Source: Fulvivirga lutea (GTDB taxonomy: Bacteria; Bacteroidota; Bacteroidia; Cytophagales; Cyclobacteriaceae). From it: DNA of 64,000 nucleotides. This document shows, in pieces, positions 43,627-53,000 of the stretch. How positions within the stretch are numbered: the stretch's first letter is position 1; the number at the start of each line of letters is the position of its first letter. The stretch spans positions 2,089,488 to 2,153,487 of the forward strand of contig NZ_CP070608.1 of the NCBI RefSeq assembly GCF_017068455.1, written 5' to 3'. The position numbers and the translations under genes are program-made. The notes under the pieces were generated by a model. It saw only the letters and a program-made list of their open reading frames with translations, was not told the DNA's origin and ran no database searches.

Positions 43627-46440
43627 ATGAAACTACAACTAACTGCCGTCATACTATTGCTCATTGTATCTACTGCTAATGCGCAACTGGGTAAATTTTT
43701 AAAGGAAAAGGCAAAGTCTGTTACAGAATCCGGGGTAATACAGGAAAAGATAAAAGACCTGGCCAGTGAGAAACTAGCCGATGCCCGTGCTGAAGTAGAT
43801 TCTACATCTTTCAGCTTTGCCATATCAGTAAGTGATAACTCAGACTTAATTAATGCTGATACTGGTAAGGATAAAGCTATAAAACTGATAAGCACCTTTA
43901 AAAGCAATGAAGATGACTCTGAGCAAGTAAAAGCGCGGAAGCTTAAAGATGCCGGTGAGCTGGCGTATGCCAAAGGCTATTATCAAAAGGCTGAATATTT
44001 ATTGCTTTCAGCCAAAACAAGCTATGAAGAAAGTTCAACAGATGATATCAATTACTATACTACCATATCAAACTTAGGCCTCCTTTACAGTACCATGGGT
44101 AGGTTCACTAAAGCATTCGAATTTACAAATCAGGCCCTTGAGTTAAGGAAAGAGAACTTAGGAGAGTCAAGTCTGGCCTATGGAGTATCGCTTAATAACT
44201 TGGCTGTTTTGCAGAACGAAACCGGTAGTTATAATGAATCAGAATCAAATATCACGAAAGCCATTTCAGTAATAGAATCTACTTCTGGTAAGGAAAGTAT
44301 GCAAACGGCCATCGCTCTGAATAATAAAGCAATGCTATATCAATCGGTAGGAAGGTTTGAAGACGCATCTGAGTTAATGAAGCAAGTGATTACCATTTCT
44401 GCTGACATACAAAGTGAAAATTCAAATAACCATCAAAAGTTTTTATCGAATCAGGCACTTTTATATACTGAGATTGGAGATTATCAAAAGGCTATTTCTA
44501 TTTACAAAGAGCTTATTAGGATCAAGGAACGCAAGTTTGGAACAAAGCACCCAGATTATGCACATATGCTCAATAACTTAGCGTCAGTCTATCTGCTTAC
44601 TGGCGAAGAAGGGGAGGTGGAGTCTTTGCTAAAAAGGGCAATTGATATTTATGAAGACAAGTTTTCAAAAGAACATAAACTATATGCTTCAGCAATTAGC
44701 GATTTAGGAAACTATTATCGCTATGCTGGACGATTTGAAGAGGCTAAAAAATTACTAGATGAGGCGTTAAGTATCAATAAAGATGTATTAGGCGAGGATC
44801 ATCCCGATTATGCAAAGAGTCTCGAAGATTTGGCCGTTGTGGAGTGGAAGCTAGGTAATTACAACGAGGCATCTGACCTCTTTGATAATACGCTGGGTAA
44901 AACTTTGACCTTTATCAATAGTTACTTTCCACCTATGAGCGAATCTGAAAAAACGAAGTATTGGGACCAGTTGAGACCGCGATTTGAAGCATACTATTCC
45001 TTTGTATTTGATCCTAAAAACTCACTAAATGAGTTAGAGATTAACGCCTATAATTATCACATCGCCACTAAAGGGCTTTTGCTGAGTTCAACCAATAAAA
45101 TCAAAAACAAGATTTTAAATAGTGGCGATGATGAGCTGATAGAGCGATATAAGTTGTGGCTCGATCAAAAAGAAATGCTAGCGCAGTATTATTCTTATTC
45201 AAAGGAAGAGCTAGCAGAGCAGAAAATTAATAGGGACTCATTAGAAATTGCAGCCAACAGAACTGAAAAGCAACTCTCTCAAGAATCTAAATTATTTCAA
45301 GAAGGATATTCGCTATCTGAAACAAAATGGAATGATGTGCAGGCCAAACTCGCATCAAATGAATGTGCAGTGGAAGTAATTCGATACAGGTATTTTGGGA
45401 GATACCTTGGTGAGGAGATAAGATATGCAGCTATTGTTTTTGGGAAAGAAGGTGGGATACTAACCACCGTTTTCGAGAATGGAGCGCACTTGGAAGGCAG
45501 ATACTTCAAATATTATAATAACGCTATTCATCAAAAATTAGATGACGGTTACTCTTACGATCAATATTGGAAACCCATTCATTCACTCACGGCAGGCAAA
45601 AAAGTTGTTTATTTTTCTGCTGATGGAATATTTAACCAGATCAACCTAAACGGCTTAAAGTCCGATCAAGGTTATGTTATAGATAGTTATGAAATCCACT
45701 ATGTTGGAAATACAAAATTTATAGGGACACAATCCGGGCAAAAATCGTTAAAAACTGCATTTGTTTTAGGAAATCCAAGTTTTGGAAGCGACCAACTAAA
45801 CCCTCTTCCCGGTACTGCGAAAGAAGTTAGTATTTTGAGTACGAAGTTAAAAGCCGCTGGTGTAAGTACTAAGACCTATGTGCAGGATGAAGCCACTGAA
45901 AATGCTGTGAAGAATGTTAAAGAGCCAGGATTGCTGCATATAGCAACGCATGGATATTTTCTTCAAGACCTTGATAACAGCGGTAATAAAGTATTTGGGG
46001 TAAATGTTGAAAGTGCTCGCAACAACCCGCTTCTGAGGTCTGGTTTATTATTATCTGGTGCGGGCAACGTGTTAACCAATGCAGCTCCTATGGAAGGTAG
46101 CAATAATGGAGTGCTCACGGCTTATGAAGCCATTAACCTTAATTTAAATGGTACCAATTTAGTGGTTCTCAGTGCTTGCGAAACAGCGGTTGGTGATGTT
46201 AAGGCTGGCGAAGGTGTATATGGTTTGCAGCGTGCCTTTTTAGGAGCCGGAGCTCAATCGCTACTTATGAGTTTGTGGAAGGTAGATGATGCTGCCACAC
46301 AGGAACTAATGACAAATTTTTATACTAATTGGTTGAAATCAGGGAATAAAAGGTCTGCTTTTAATCAGGCTCAAAAGACATTAAAACAGAAATATCCACA
46401 TCCATATTACTGGAGCTCTTTTGTTTTGGTAGATAATTAA
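43627..46440 (+). CDS. Exported TPR protein with C-terminal CHAT (caspase-like) protease domain
   Basis: The 937-residue protein begins with a signal peptide (1-19, ending ANAQ), has about nine kinesin-light-chain-type TPRs (about 110-430; KxHPDYAxxLNNLAxxY), a helical linker, then a CHAT domain (about 630-937). The catalytic pair is visible: H775 in HIATHGYF and C851 in VVLSACETA, followed by GLQRAFLGAGAQSLLMSLWKVDD. CHAT domains are clan CD cysteine peptidases related to separase and caspases. The signal peptide predicts a periplasmic or surface location, and the TPRs probably bind a substrate or activator. Monocistronic with a strong terminator. Confidence 0.88.
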   Translation: MKLQLTAVILLLIVSTANAQLGKFLKEKAKSVTESGVIQEKIKDLASEKLADARAEVDSTSFSFAISVSDNSDLINADTGKDKAIKLISTFKSNEDDSEQVKARKLKDAGELAYAKGYYQKAEYLLLSAKTSYEESSTDDINYYTTISNLGLLYSTMGRFTKAFEFTNQALELRKENLGESSLAYGVSLNNLAVLQNETGSYNESESNITKAISVIESTSGKESMQTAIALNNKAMLYQSVGRFEDASELMKQVITISADIQSENSNNHQKFLSNQALLYTEIGDYQKAISIYKELIRIKERKFGTKHPDYAHMLNNLASVYLLTGEEGEVESLLKRAIDIYEDKFSKEHKLYASAISDLGNYYRYAGRFEEAKKLLDEALSINKDVLGEDHPDYAKSLEDLAVVEWKLGNYNEASDLFDNTLGKTLTFINSYFPPMSESEKTKYWDQLRPRFEAYYSFVFDPKNSLNELEINAYNYHIATKGLLLSSTNKIKNKILNSGDDELIERYKLWLDQKEMLAQYYSYSKEELAEQKINRDSLEIAANRTEKQLSQESKLFQEGYSLSETKWNDVQAKLASNECAVEVIRYRYFGRYLGEEIRYAAIVFGKEGGILTTVFENGAHLEGRYFKYYNNAIHQKLDDGYSYDQYWKPIHSLTAGKKVVYFSADGIFNQINLNGLKSDQGYVIDSYEIHYVGNTKFIGTQSGQKSLKTAFVLGNPSFGSDQLNPLPGTAKEVSILSTKLKAAGVSTKTYVQDEATENAVKNVKEPGLLHIATHGYFLQDLDNSGNKVFGVNVESARNNPLLRSGLLLSGAGNVLTNAAPMEGSNNGVLTAYEAINLNLNGTNLVVLSACETAVGDVKAGEGVYGLQRAFLGAGAQSLLMSLWKVDDAATQELMTNFYTNWLKSGNKRSAFNQAQKTLKQKYPHPYYWSSFVLVDN

Positions 46441-46520
46441 GCCTTTTGGTATTGACAAAGAGCTAAGAAGCTTGCAATTTTACTCTTATTAAAAATTAAT
46501 TATTCACTCTTTGCTTGCAG

Positions 46521-46551
46521 CCCTGGCGGTCTCCGTCAGGGTTTTATTTTT
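46521..46551 (+). terminator. Intrinsic terminator of the TPR-CHAT gene
   Basis: CCCTGGCGG/CCGTCAGGG (one G-U) with a 3-nt loop and TTTTATTTTT tail. The tail overlaps the stop region of the convergent gene at 46544. Confidence 0.88.
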
Positions 46552-47317
46552 CAGGTTGATTTTTAAAATCAGTTAGACATTGGTGGATAACCACTGTGAT
46601 TTCATATTCAGTAGCCTTTTCAATGAACCCACGGTCAATAACACAGAACTCCATGAAATCCTCTATTTTGTCGTCAGGTAGGCCCGTGATTTCCTTCACC
46701 ACTTGCTCGTTGTATTTAGCTTCCAATTGCTGGAATTGATGTGTATTTTTCTCGGCCTGTGCCAGAAGTTTGCGTTCCTTGTTTTCTTTACTGAATACTC
46801 CAGCAATAGCTGTTAAAGGACTGGTAAAGGCAGAATTTTTCCATTCTTTTCTAGGGCCATAATAAAATCCGGGAAGCTCTATACCTTTTTTCTCATCTTC
46901 CATGGGTACTTCCGCATCCAAAATAGCTCGCTTCAGCGCATATTCATCTTTATAGGCAAAGACCTTCACAGACTCGAGTTCTAACGTAGCTTGACTAAGC
47001 GCTATGGTTACCAGCATCTTATCAGTAGTAACCCTTTCATTAATTACAAACTGATATGTCTCAAAACCTATAGCAGAAAACAGCAGGGTATCTCCCGGGT
47101 TAATACGGATCCAAAACCTTCCTTCCGTATTACTAGCTACTCCTTCTTGGGTGTGTTTGTTAATTATGTGCACGTAAGGCACTGCATCTTTAGTTTCAGC
47201 ATCAATTATTTCTCCTACCAACTCAATTTTAGATTGCTGGCTGAAGGCTATCGAAGGAATCACTAAAATGAGTAGAAATAAGAAAATCCTCATCAACAAG
47301 TTCATACGTGTTTGCAA
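46544..47317 (-). CDS. Carboxypeptidase-regulatory-like domain protein, exported
   Basis: The 257-residue protein has a signal peptide (about 1-26, ending AFSQ) and a CarboxypepD_reg-like beta-sandwich (about 30-112; LVGEIIDAETKDAVPYVHIIN...GVASNTEGRFWI...DTLLFSAIGFET), a fold seen at the start of TonB-dependent receptors. The rest (about 115-257) is charged and helical, without barrel or plug domain. So it is a stand-alone periplasmic or surface module whose role is unknown. Proteins of this build are common in Bacteroidota. Confidence 0.75.
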   Translation of the reverse strand: MQTRMNLLMRIFLFLLILVIPSIAFSQQSKIELVGEIIDAETKDAVPYVHIINKHTQEGVASNTEGRFWIRINPGDTLLFSAIGFETYQFVINERVTTDKMLVTIALSQATLELESVKVFAYKDEYALKRAILDAEVPMEDEKKGIELPGFYYGPRKEWKNSAFTSPLTAIAGVFSKENKERKLLAQAEKNTHQFQQLEAKYNEQVVKEITGLPDDKIEDFMEFCVIDRGFIEKATEYEITVVIHQCLTDFKNQPEK

Positions 47318-47390
47318 TGATAAGGATACATAAGAATATTTGACTTCAGCTTCTTGTTTTTTATATCTTTACTTAACTAAAACCAACTCT

Positions 47391-49172
47391 ATGAAATTAT
47401 CTCTAACAGTTTTATTGTCTTTTATTTTTGTTATTCTTTATGGGCAGGAATATAGCCAACGCTATGAGTTGGTGAATTTAGGCAGGAAGGTCAATACTGC
47501 ATATCACGAAGGTGCACCTGTAATTTCTGCTGATGGTAAAGTGCTTTACTTTTTCGTACATAACCACCCTGAGAATACGTATGGCAAAGAAGGGAGTCAG
47601 GATATATGGTATTCAGAGATGGGTGAAGACGGACATTGGGGTGAAGCCAAGCATATGGGCAAGCCTTTGAATGAACACCAGGCCAATCAGGTTTTTACCG
47701 TTATGCCGGATAACGAGACACTTTTTATAAGAGGAGGAGGTTCAAAAAATAGAGAAGGGTTTTCATTTACACATAAAGAAGGTACATCGTGGAGCAAGCC
47801 GGAAGATATTGATGTAGACGATTTTAAAAATATGCACAAAGGTAAATTCTATGGCGCTACAATGTCTACTGATGCCAAATTTATGATACTATATTTTAGT
47901 GAGCGGGAGAATAGTGAATTCAATGATCTGTATCTAAGCAAAAACCTTGGGGATAACAAATGGTCGAGGCCAGTAAAATTAGGATCGAATTTAAATACCA
48001 ATAGAGATGAATTTGCACCATTTTTAGCACCCGATGATAAAACCATGTATTTCTCCAGTACTCGTAAAGATATGGGAATTGGTTACTCCGATATTTACAA
48101 AACAGTTCGTTTAGACGATACCTGGATGAACTGGTCTGATCCGGTAAATGTGGGCAGGCCTTTAAATACCAGAGCTTATGATGCTTACCTGTCTGTAGAT
48201 AATCACAATAATGTTTTTACCACCCAATCAGGAAATACTATTGATGGCGGTAATCTGGATATTTTTTCGTTAAAGCTCAAGGATATTCACATTAGCCTGA
48301 AAGGTCTGACCCTTGATGAGAAAACAAGACAGGGAATCCCTGATGCGCATATGACCATTGTTCGTAATGATGAAATTATTGATACGCTCATATCGTCTGT
48401 AGAGGCTACTTATTCGGTGGTACTTTTAGAAGGCAATGGAGATTTTGCTATAAATGTATCTGCCGATGGATATCACCCTGGACTAACAGAGTTTACTCTT
48501 GGGGAGATTACCCATGATACTACAGTGATAAAAGACATTATGCTGCAACCTATTAAAAAGAAAGTGCTGTTAAGCGGCATTGCCTATGATGAAAAAACAG
48601 GTGATCCATTAGTTGCTGCTTTAGAGTTTAATTTACCTGATGCTGACAGGACCAGAAAGATAAAGACCAACGAGGCGGGTTACTACGAGATTGAACTTCC
48701 TAAAACTGGTTTATATCGCATGGTGGCAAAAGCTGAGGGTTATTTAAATGCGAATGATAGTTTGGAGCATCTTGATGAAGAGAATATAGCCTATACAAAA
48801 GACCTATATTTAAAACCCATTGAAATTGGAACGACCGTACGACTAAATAATATATTCTTTGATTTTGATAAGACTACACTCAAATCTGAATCATTTGTTG
48901 AGCTTGATAAAGTTGTAGAATTCCTTCAGGAAAATAGGTCACTTGAAATTGAAATTGCAGGGCATACTGACAGTAAAGGTTCAGATGAATACAACCTGAA
49001 TTTATCACAAGGTAGGGCTCAGGCTGTGGTAGACTATATTATTTCTAATGGAATTGAAGATTATCGGCTGGTCGCAAAAGGTTATGGTGAAACTGTGCCT
49101 TTAGAAAGTAATGATACAGATGAAGGTAGGGCATTTAACAGAAGGGTTGAGTTTACGGTATTAAAAAAGTGA
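47391..49172 (+). CDS. OmpA-family protein with PD40 beta-propeller repeats
   Basis: I start at the ATG at 47391 because it opens a standard signal peptide (about 1-19, ending LYGQ); the longer frame adds 17 non-signal residues. The mature protein has WD40-like PD40 repeats (about 35-300; repeated DxKxMYFSSxR patterns), two carboxypeptidase-regulatory-like domains (about 310-480), and an OmpA peptidoglycan-binding domain (about 490-593; IFFDFDKTTLKSES ... GHTDSKGSDEYNLNLSQGRAQAV). The PD40-CpepD-OmpA order matches outer-membrane proteins of Bacteroidota such as the PorE type of T9SS. It likely ties outer membrane and cell wall together. Confidence 0.88.
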   Translation: MKLSLTVLLSFIFVILYGQEYSQRYELVNLGRKVNTAYHEGAPVISADGKVLYFFVHNHPENTYGKEGSQDIWYSEMGEDGHWGEAKHMGKPLNEHQANQVFTVMPDNETLFIRGGGSKNREGFSFTHKEGTSWSKPEDIDVDDFKNMHKGKFYGATMSTDAKFMILYFSERENSEFNDLYLSKNLGDNKWSRPVKLGSNLNTNRDEFAPFLAPDDKTMYFSSTRKDMGIGYSDIYKTVRLDDTWMNWSDPVNVGRPLNTRAYDAYLSVDNHNNVFTTQSGNTIDGGNLDIFSLKLKDIHISLKGLTLDEKTRQGIPDAHMTIVRNDEIIDTLISSVEATYSVVLLEGNGDFAINVSADGYHPGLTEFTLGEITHDTTVIKDIMLQPIKKKVLLSGIAYDEKTGDPLVAALEFNLPDADRTRKIKTNEAGYYEIELPKTGLYRMVAKAEGYLNANDSLEHLDEENIAYTKDLYLKPIEIGTTVRLNNIFFDFDKTTLKSESFVELDKVVEFLQENRSLEIEIAGHTDSKGSDEYNLNLSQGRAQAVVDYIISNGIEDYRLVAKGYGETVPLESNDTDEGRAFNRRVEFTVLKK

Positions 49173-49239
49173 TGAAAATCATTTATCTGGTTGATTTCCA
49201 ATTGGTAATCAGTTAGTTATTAGAATCTATTTTTGAACT

Positions 49240-49317
49240 ATGAAAGTCTTGAAATTGATTGTTGTATGCATTCTTTGTATTTCAATTATTGCAGGCTTGG
49301 TATTACTTTTCAACTAA
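49240..49317 (+). CDS. Small single-helix membrane protein (25 aa)
   Basis: An ATG-initiated 25-codon frame encodes a Lys-started hydrophobic peptide (MKVLKLIVVCILCISIIAG...), long enough for one membrane helix, and ends 11 bp before the DUF2892 gene. Position, spacing and composition support a translated small membrane protein, but there is no homology evidence. Confidence 0.4.
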   Translation: MKVLKLIVVCILCISIIAGLVLLFN

Positions 49318-49328
49318 TATATTAAACT

Positions 49329-49532
49329 ATGAAACCTAATATGGGAAAAGCAGATCGGATAATTCGAATTATTATTGCTCTGCTAATCGGCTATCTTTAT
49401 TATACAGGTGTATTAAGCGGTACAGTAGCTATAATTCTTGGTATTCTAGCAGTCATTTTTGTAGCAACAAGCTTTATCAGTTTTTGCCCGCTTTACTTAC
49501 CTTTTGGCTTGTCTACAAGAAAGAAAGGTTAG
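49329..49532 (+). CDS. DUF2892 (YgaP-like) inner-membrane protein
   Basis: The 67-residue protein has the DUF2892 pattern: N-terminal MGKADRIIRIIIA, two membrane helices (about 12-30 and 32-50), and SFCPLYLPFGLST at the end. In some bacteria this module is fused to rhodanese (YgaP); here it stands alone. Function unknown. Confidence 0.85.
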   Translation: MKPNMGKADRIIRIIIALLIGYLYYTGVLSGTVAIILGILAVIFVATSFISFCPLYLPFGLSTRKKG

Positions 49533-49981
49533 TCGATTATTACATCGAATATTGAGAAGCCTGGCTTAATTCTTCGTGCTTCATCACGGTTGAAGAAGTT
49601 CAGTCTATTTACTTTGAGTGTATTTTGGCAGCATCTGCTATCACTGCTAAAAGTGTAGTCTATTGCTACGCTATCAATGAGCATGTTGTCGTAAGTAAAA
49701 AGTACTGTATCCGGGCTTTCAAACTCCATATTCATTGGACTTAAATTGGCTACGTAGAAGGTGTCTTCTTCTACTACCTCCCGGTCGATAGTATAGCTAT
49801 TATTATTTAAATCGATAATAGTAAGAAGGGTAGGGTCGTCCAGAATTTCTTCACGATTGGAATCAACAAAACGAAATCTTGCCGATAAGTCATTGGAACA
49901 TTCGTCACAACTTTCACAGCCCGAAAAAGCAGAAGCACAACCAAATAGAACAAACAGCTTAAAAAGTAAATTTTGCTTCAT
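49529..49981 (-). CDS. Cysteine-rich lipoprotein of unknown function
   Basis: The 150-residue product has a lipoprotein signal with lipobox FSGC (Cys22), followed at once by further cysteines (C25, C28; CESCDEC) and a later CC pair (SRCCQN). The mature part is short and beta-rich. The clustered cysteines could form disulfides or bind metal. I do not recognise the family. Its end overlaps the convergent DUF2892 gene by 4 bp. Confidence 0.65.
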   Translation of the reverse strand: MKQNLLFKLFVLFGCASAFSGCESCDECSNDLSARFRFVDSNREEILDDPTLLTIIDLNNNSYTIDREVVEEDTFYVANLSPMNMEFESPDTVLFTYDNMLIDSVAIDYTFSSDSRCCQNTLKVNRLNFFNRDEARRIKPGFSIFDVIID

Positions 49982-50038
49982 CTAAACTAACGTCACTTAT
50001 TGTGACAAACGAATTTAAGAAAGAAATTCTGATTATAT

Positions 50039-50074
50039 AAAAAAAGAGGTGCAGGTTAACCAACACCTCTTTTT
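50039..50074 (-). terminator. Intrinsic terminator of the large LRR gene
   Basis: Perfect 11-bp stem AAAAAGAGGTG/CACCTCTTTTT with a 12-nt loop lies 18 bp after the stop of the LRR gene and has a T-run on the minus strand. Confidence 0.9.
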
Positions 50075-50091
50075 ACTTTAGTGTCTTATGA

Positions 50092-53000
50092 TTATCTAAT
50101 CAAAGCAATTCTAATGGTTCCTAATATCTCATTATCATTTTTAATGGTTAAAATATAGGTACCGGCATCATAAATATAAGTAGGTATTTCCAATAACCTA
50201 CTTTGGTTAATGGCTTCACCTCGGAAATTATCCTCAAAAACTTTTTCACCAGTGGTTGAAGTAATGTTCACATTTACTTGTCCTTTAAATTGAATAGCAT
50301 CCGTAAATTCTATTTTAATGGTTTCAACCGCAGGGTTAGGATATACATTTACTTTTCTTACTAATTCATCTAATAGACCAGTCGTTGAAACAATTCTAAC
50401 TGAAATCTTCCCTTCATCTACTAAGGCTTCCAAATTATAGTCGTTGTTCTTACTTGCTTCAATGACAATGTCAACATCGGTTTCATTATCCATAGGGTAG
50501 CCCGGATATTGAATGTTTATTCTATAGTCTGCTACAGGAAGATTCTCAAAGAAAAACTCTCCATTTTCATTGGTAAAAACATAATCGACCAAATCGTAAA
50601 CGGTTTCTTCACCTTTTCCGGTTTCTCTCGCTCTCCTCATTGTAACCCCGGCACCGCTTACTCTTCCTCGGGCATTAATTCTACCTCCCGGGTCATTGCC
50701 TTGATCCAACTCTTCTTCAACAAAACCTGCAACCTGTCCCGGGCCTGTTTCTTCCCTTGGTTCTTCAATTAATCTGATATTGAAAGTTGGATTAGTTGCC
50801 TCAATTAATAAGGTATCGGCTTCTTCCCATAAGTCTGTAGCCTCAAAATAGGTAGGCAATTGTCCAGGAAACGATGTTCTGTTTGGTTTACCCAATGCCA
50901 GGTAATCGCCAATTACAATGTTGCCAAAGGTGAAATTACCTTGATTATTGAGTGTAGTAGCCAGCGTGTCGAAAGCAGTTGCCTCCTGGTTAATCTCAAA
51001 GAGTAATACTTCACCATTCGTAACAGGATCGCCTGTAGAGGTTACTATTTGTCCACTTGCAGTGGTAGTTTCGGCTACGAATGAAATATTTTGCGGCACG
51101 CCTCTTACACCATTTGCATCTCTAGGCCATATCATCATATTTACAGTGGCGCCTGGTGTAATTTCTCCCAGCTTTGGTCTGAATAATACTTCTACAGGGT
51201 TTCCGGGCTGCAACCTTCTAACAGTTCCCCTTTGTTTCAATTCACCATTTTCACCCAACCTGTAGTTTAGGAATGTGATATTAGATGCCACTTCATTTTT
51301 AGCATTTACGTTTATTCGTATTCTGCCAATATCGTTTAACGCGAATATATGTGGGATAGGTGCAAGACCTGAAAGCACATAAGGATCTGCGCCTGAAAAT
51401 GCTCCAGCATTAGCTGTAGTTTGAAAGTCGTTATCTATGGACAATGTACCACTGTTGTTTTCAAAATTGGCAGTGGCAAAATCATCAATAGTGCCAGATT
51501 CTGAAGCAACCAAAGTCGCCTCATTTACATTAATAATATTGTTGGTTAGTGTTATATTCTCTAAGCTATCCGTAAGCAGACCAATAGTGTTTCTATTGAA
51601 GACTACATTTTCCATCACATTGCGGGAAGCTGTAGCCCTAGTTACAATGGTAGTTACAGTGTCGATAATGTTATTTGAAAATTCTAAATTTTGATAAGAA
51701 CGGCTAGTGTTCAAAGTAAACACCGGAACAAACAAAATCTTTTCTATGAAGTTTTTGCTAATTATATGATCTCTGTTATCATCAATGATAGATAATTGCT
51801 CAATTCTATTATGCGACAGAGTGACATTGGTTAGGGTATCATTAATGTAGGAGAGGTTATTATTTAAAAACAAAGAACTTAAGTCTAAACCGCTTACAAC
51901 ACTTCCTTCAGCACCTTTTTTAAACAAAAGTTGATTTACATAAGCTGTATCTATGGATGCCTGAGTTTCGGGATTATTTCCTAAAAAGTACCCAGGCCCA
52001 TAAATAACCCTAGTTCTTTCAATTAATTTGCCACCAACATTATAAGGAATCTGTGAACCCATAACATATAAAGTGTCATTTGAACTTGTTCCATAAACTG
52101 CGGCATATAAAGATTTAAAATCGGCAACAGAACCTGGACTATTATCAACTGTCCATGCTTTTGGTGCTACTGAAGACGATACATTATAAAATGGTGTTGT
52201 TAATGTAAGGTCAGGTGCTGCGGAGTTTGTAACATAAGCAAAATAGCCACCTAAGTCATTATTTGTGGCACCTGTGATTTGGTAGTTAGCCTGTGTATCG
52301 TTTAATGCTAATGTATCCTGCTGGTTTCTTACCCACGTAAATTGGTTGCCAGATGTAGTGTATGAATTAATCAAAAGCAAATCACCACCTTCATCCACTT
52401 CTAAATATTCATCTGGACTTCTTCTATTTTGAGGAATATATCTAAAATCTGCTATGCCAAGATTTGGTATTATAGAATTGAAGTCTAATTGATTGTTATT
52501 TACTTCAAAGTAGCCAACTGGTAAACTTGAAATATCAGGAAAAGAAGTGAACTGGTTACCTGCAATGGAGCCGGCCTGAAGGTTTGTGAGGCTATTTATG
52601 GCAGGAAAATCCCCAGTTAAAGTGTTACCAAACAACCATAGCCCTGTTAAGTTAACCAGATCATTTATTTCAGGGTTTATCGTCCCTGTAAAGCGATGAC
52701 CACCAACATCTAATACGAGTAAATTAGTAAGGCTATAAAATTCTGTTGGAAATGGACCACCAATAGGAACTGTTCCAGAAATTCCAAGAACTTGTAGCTG
52801 TGTTAACGAAGATAAATTTGTTGGAAGCGTAACAGATAATTCTGGGTTGTAATCTACTTGAATGAACCTGATAAGAGGTAATTGCCATATTTCATCAGGT
52901 AAATTACCAGATAATTGATTATTGCGTAAATTAACTTCTTGCAAAGAAATAGCATTTCCAATTTCTGCTGGGATTGCTCCTGTAAGCTGATTGCCCTCAA

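Noticed and set aside
43569-43973. Minus-strand frame over the start of the TPR-CHAT gene
   Set aside because: It is antisense to a signal peptide and well-conserved coding region and has no recognisable domain.
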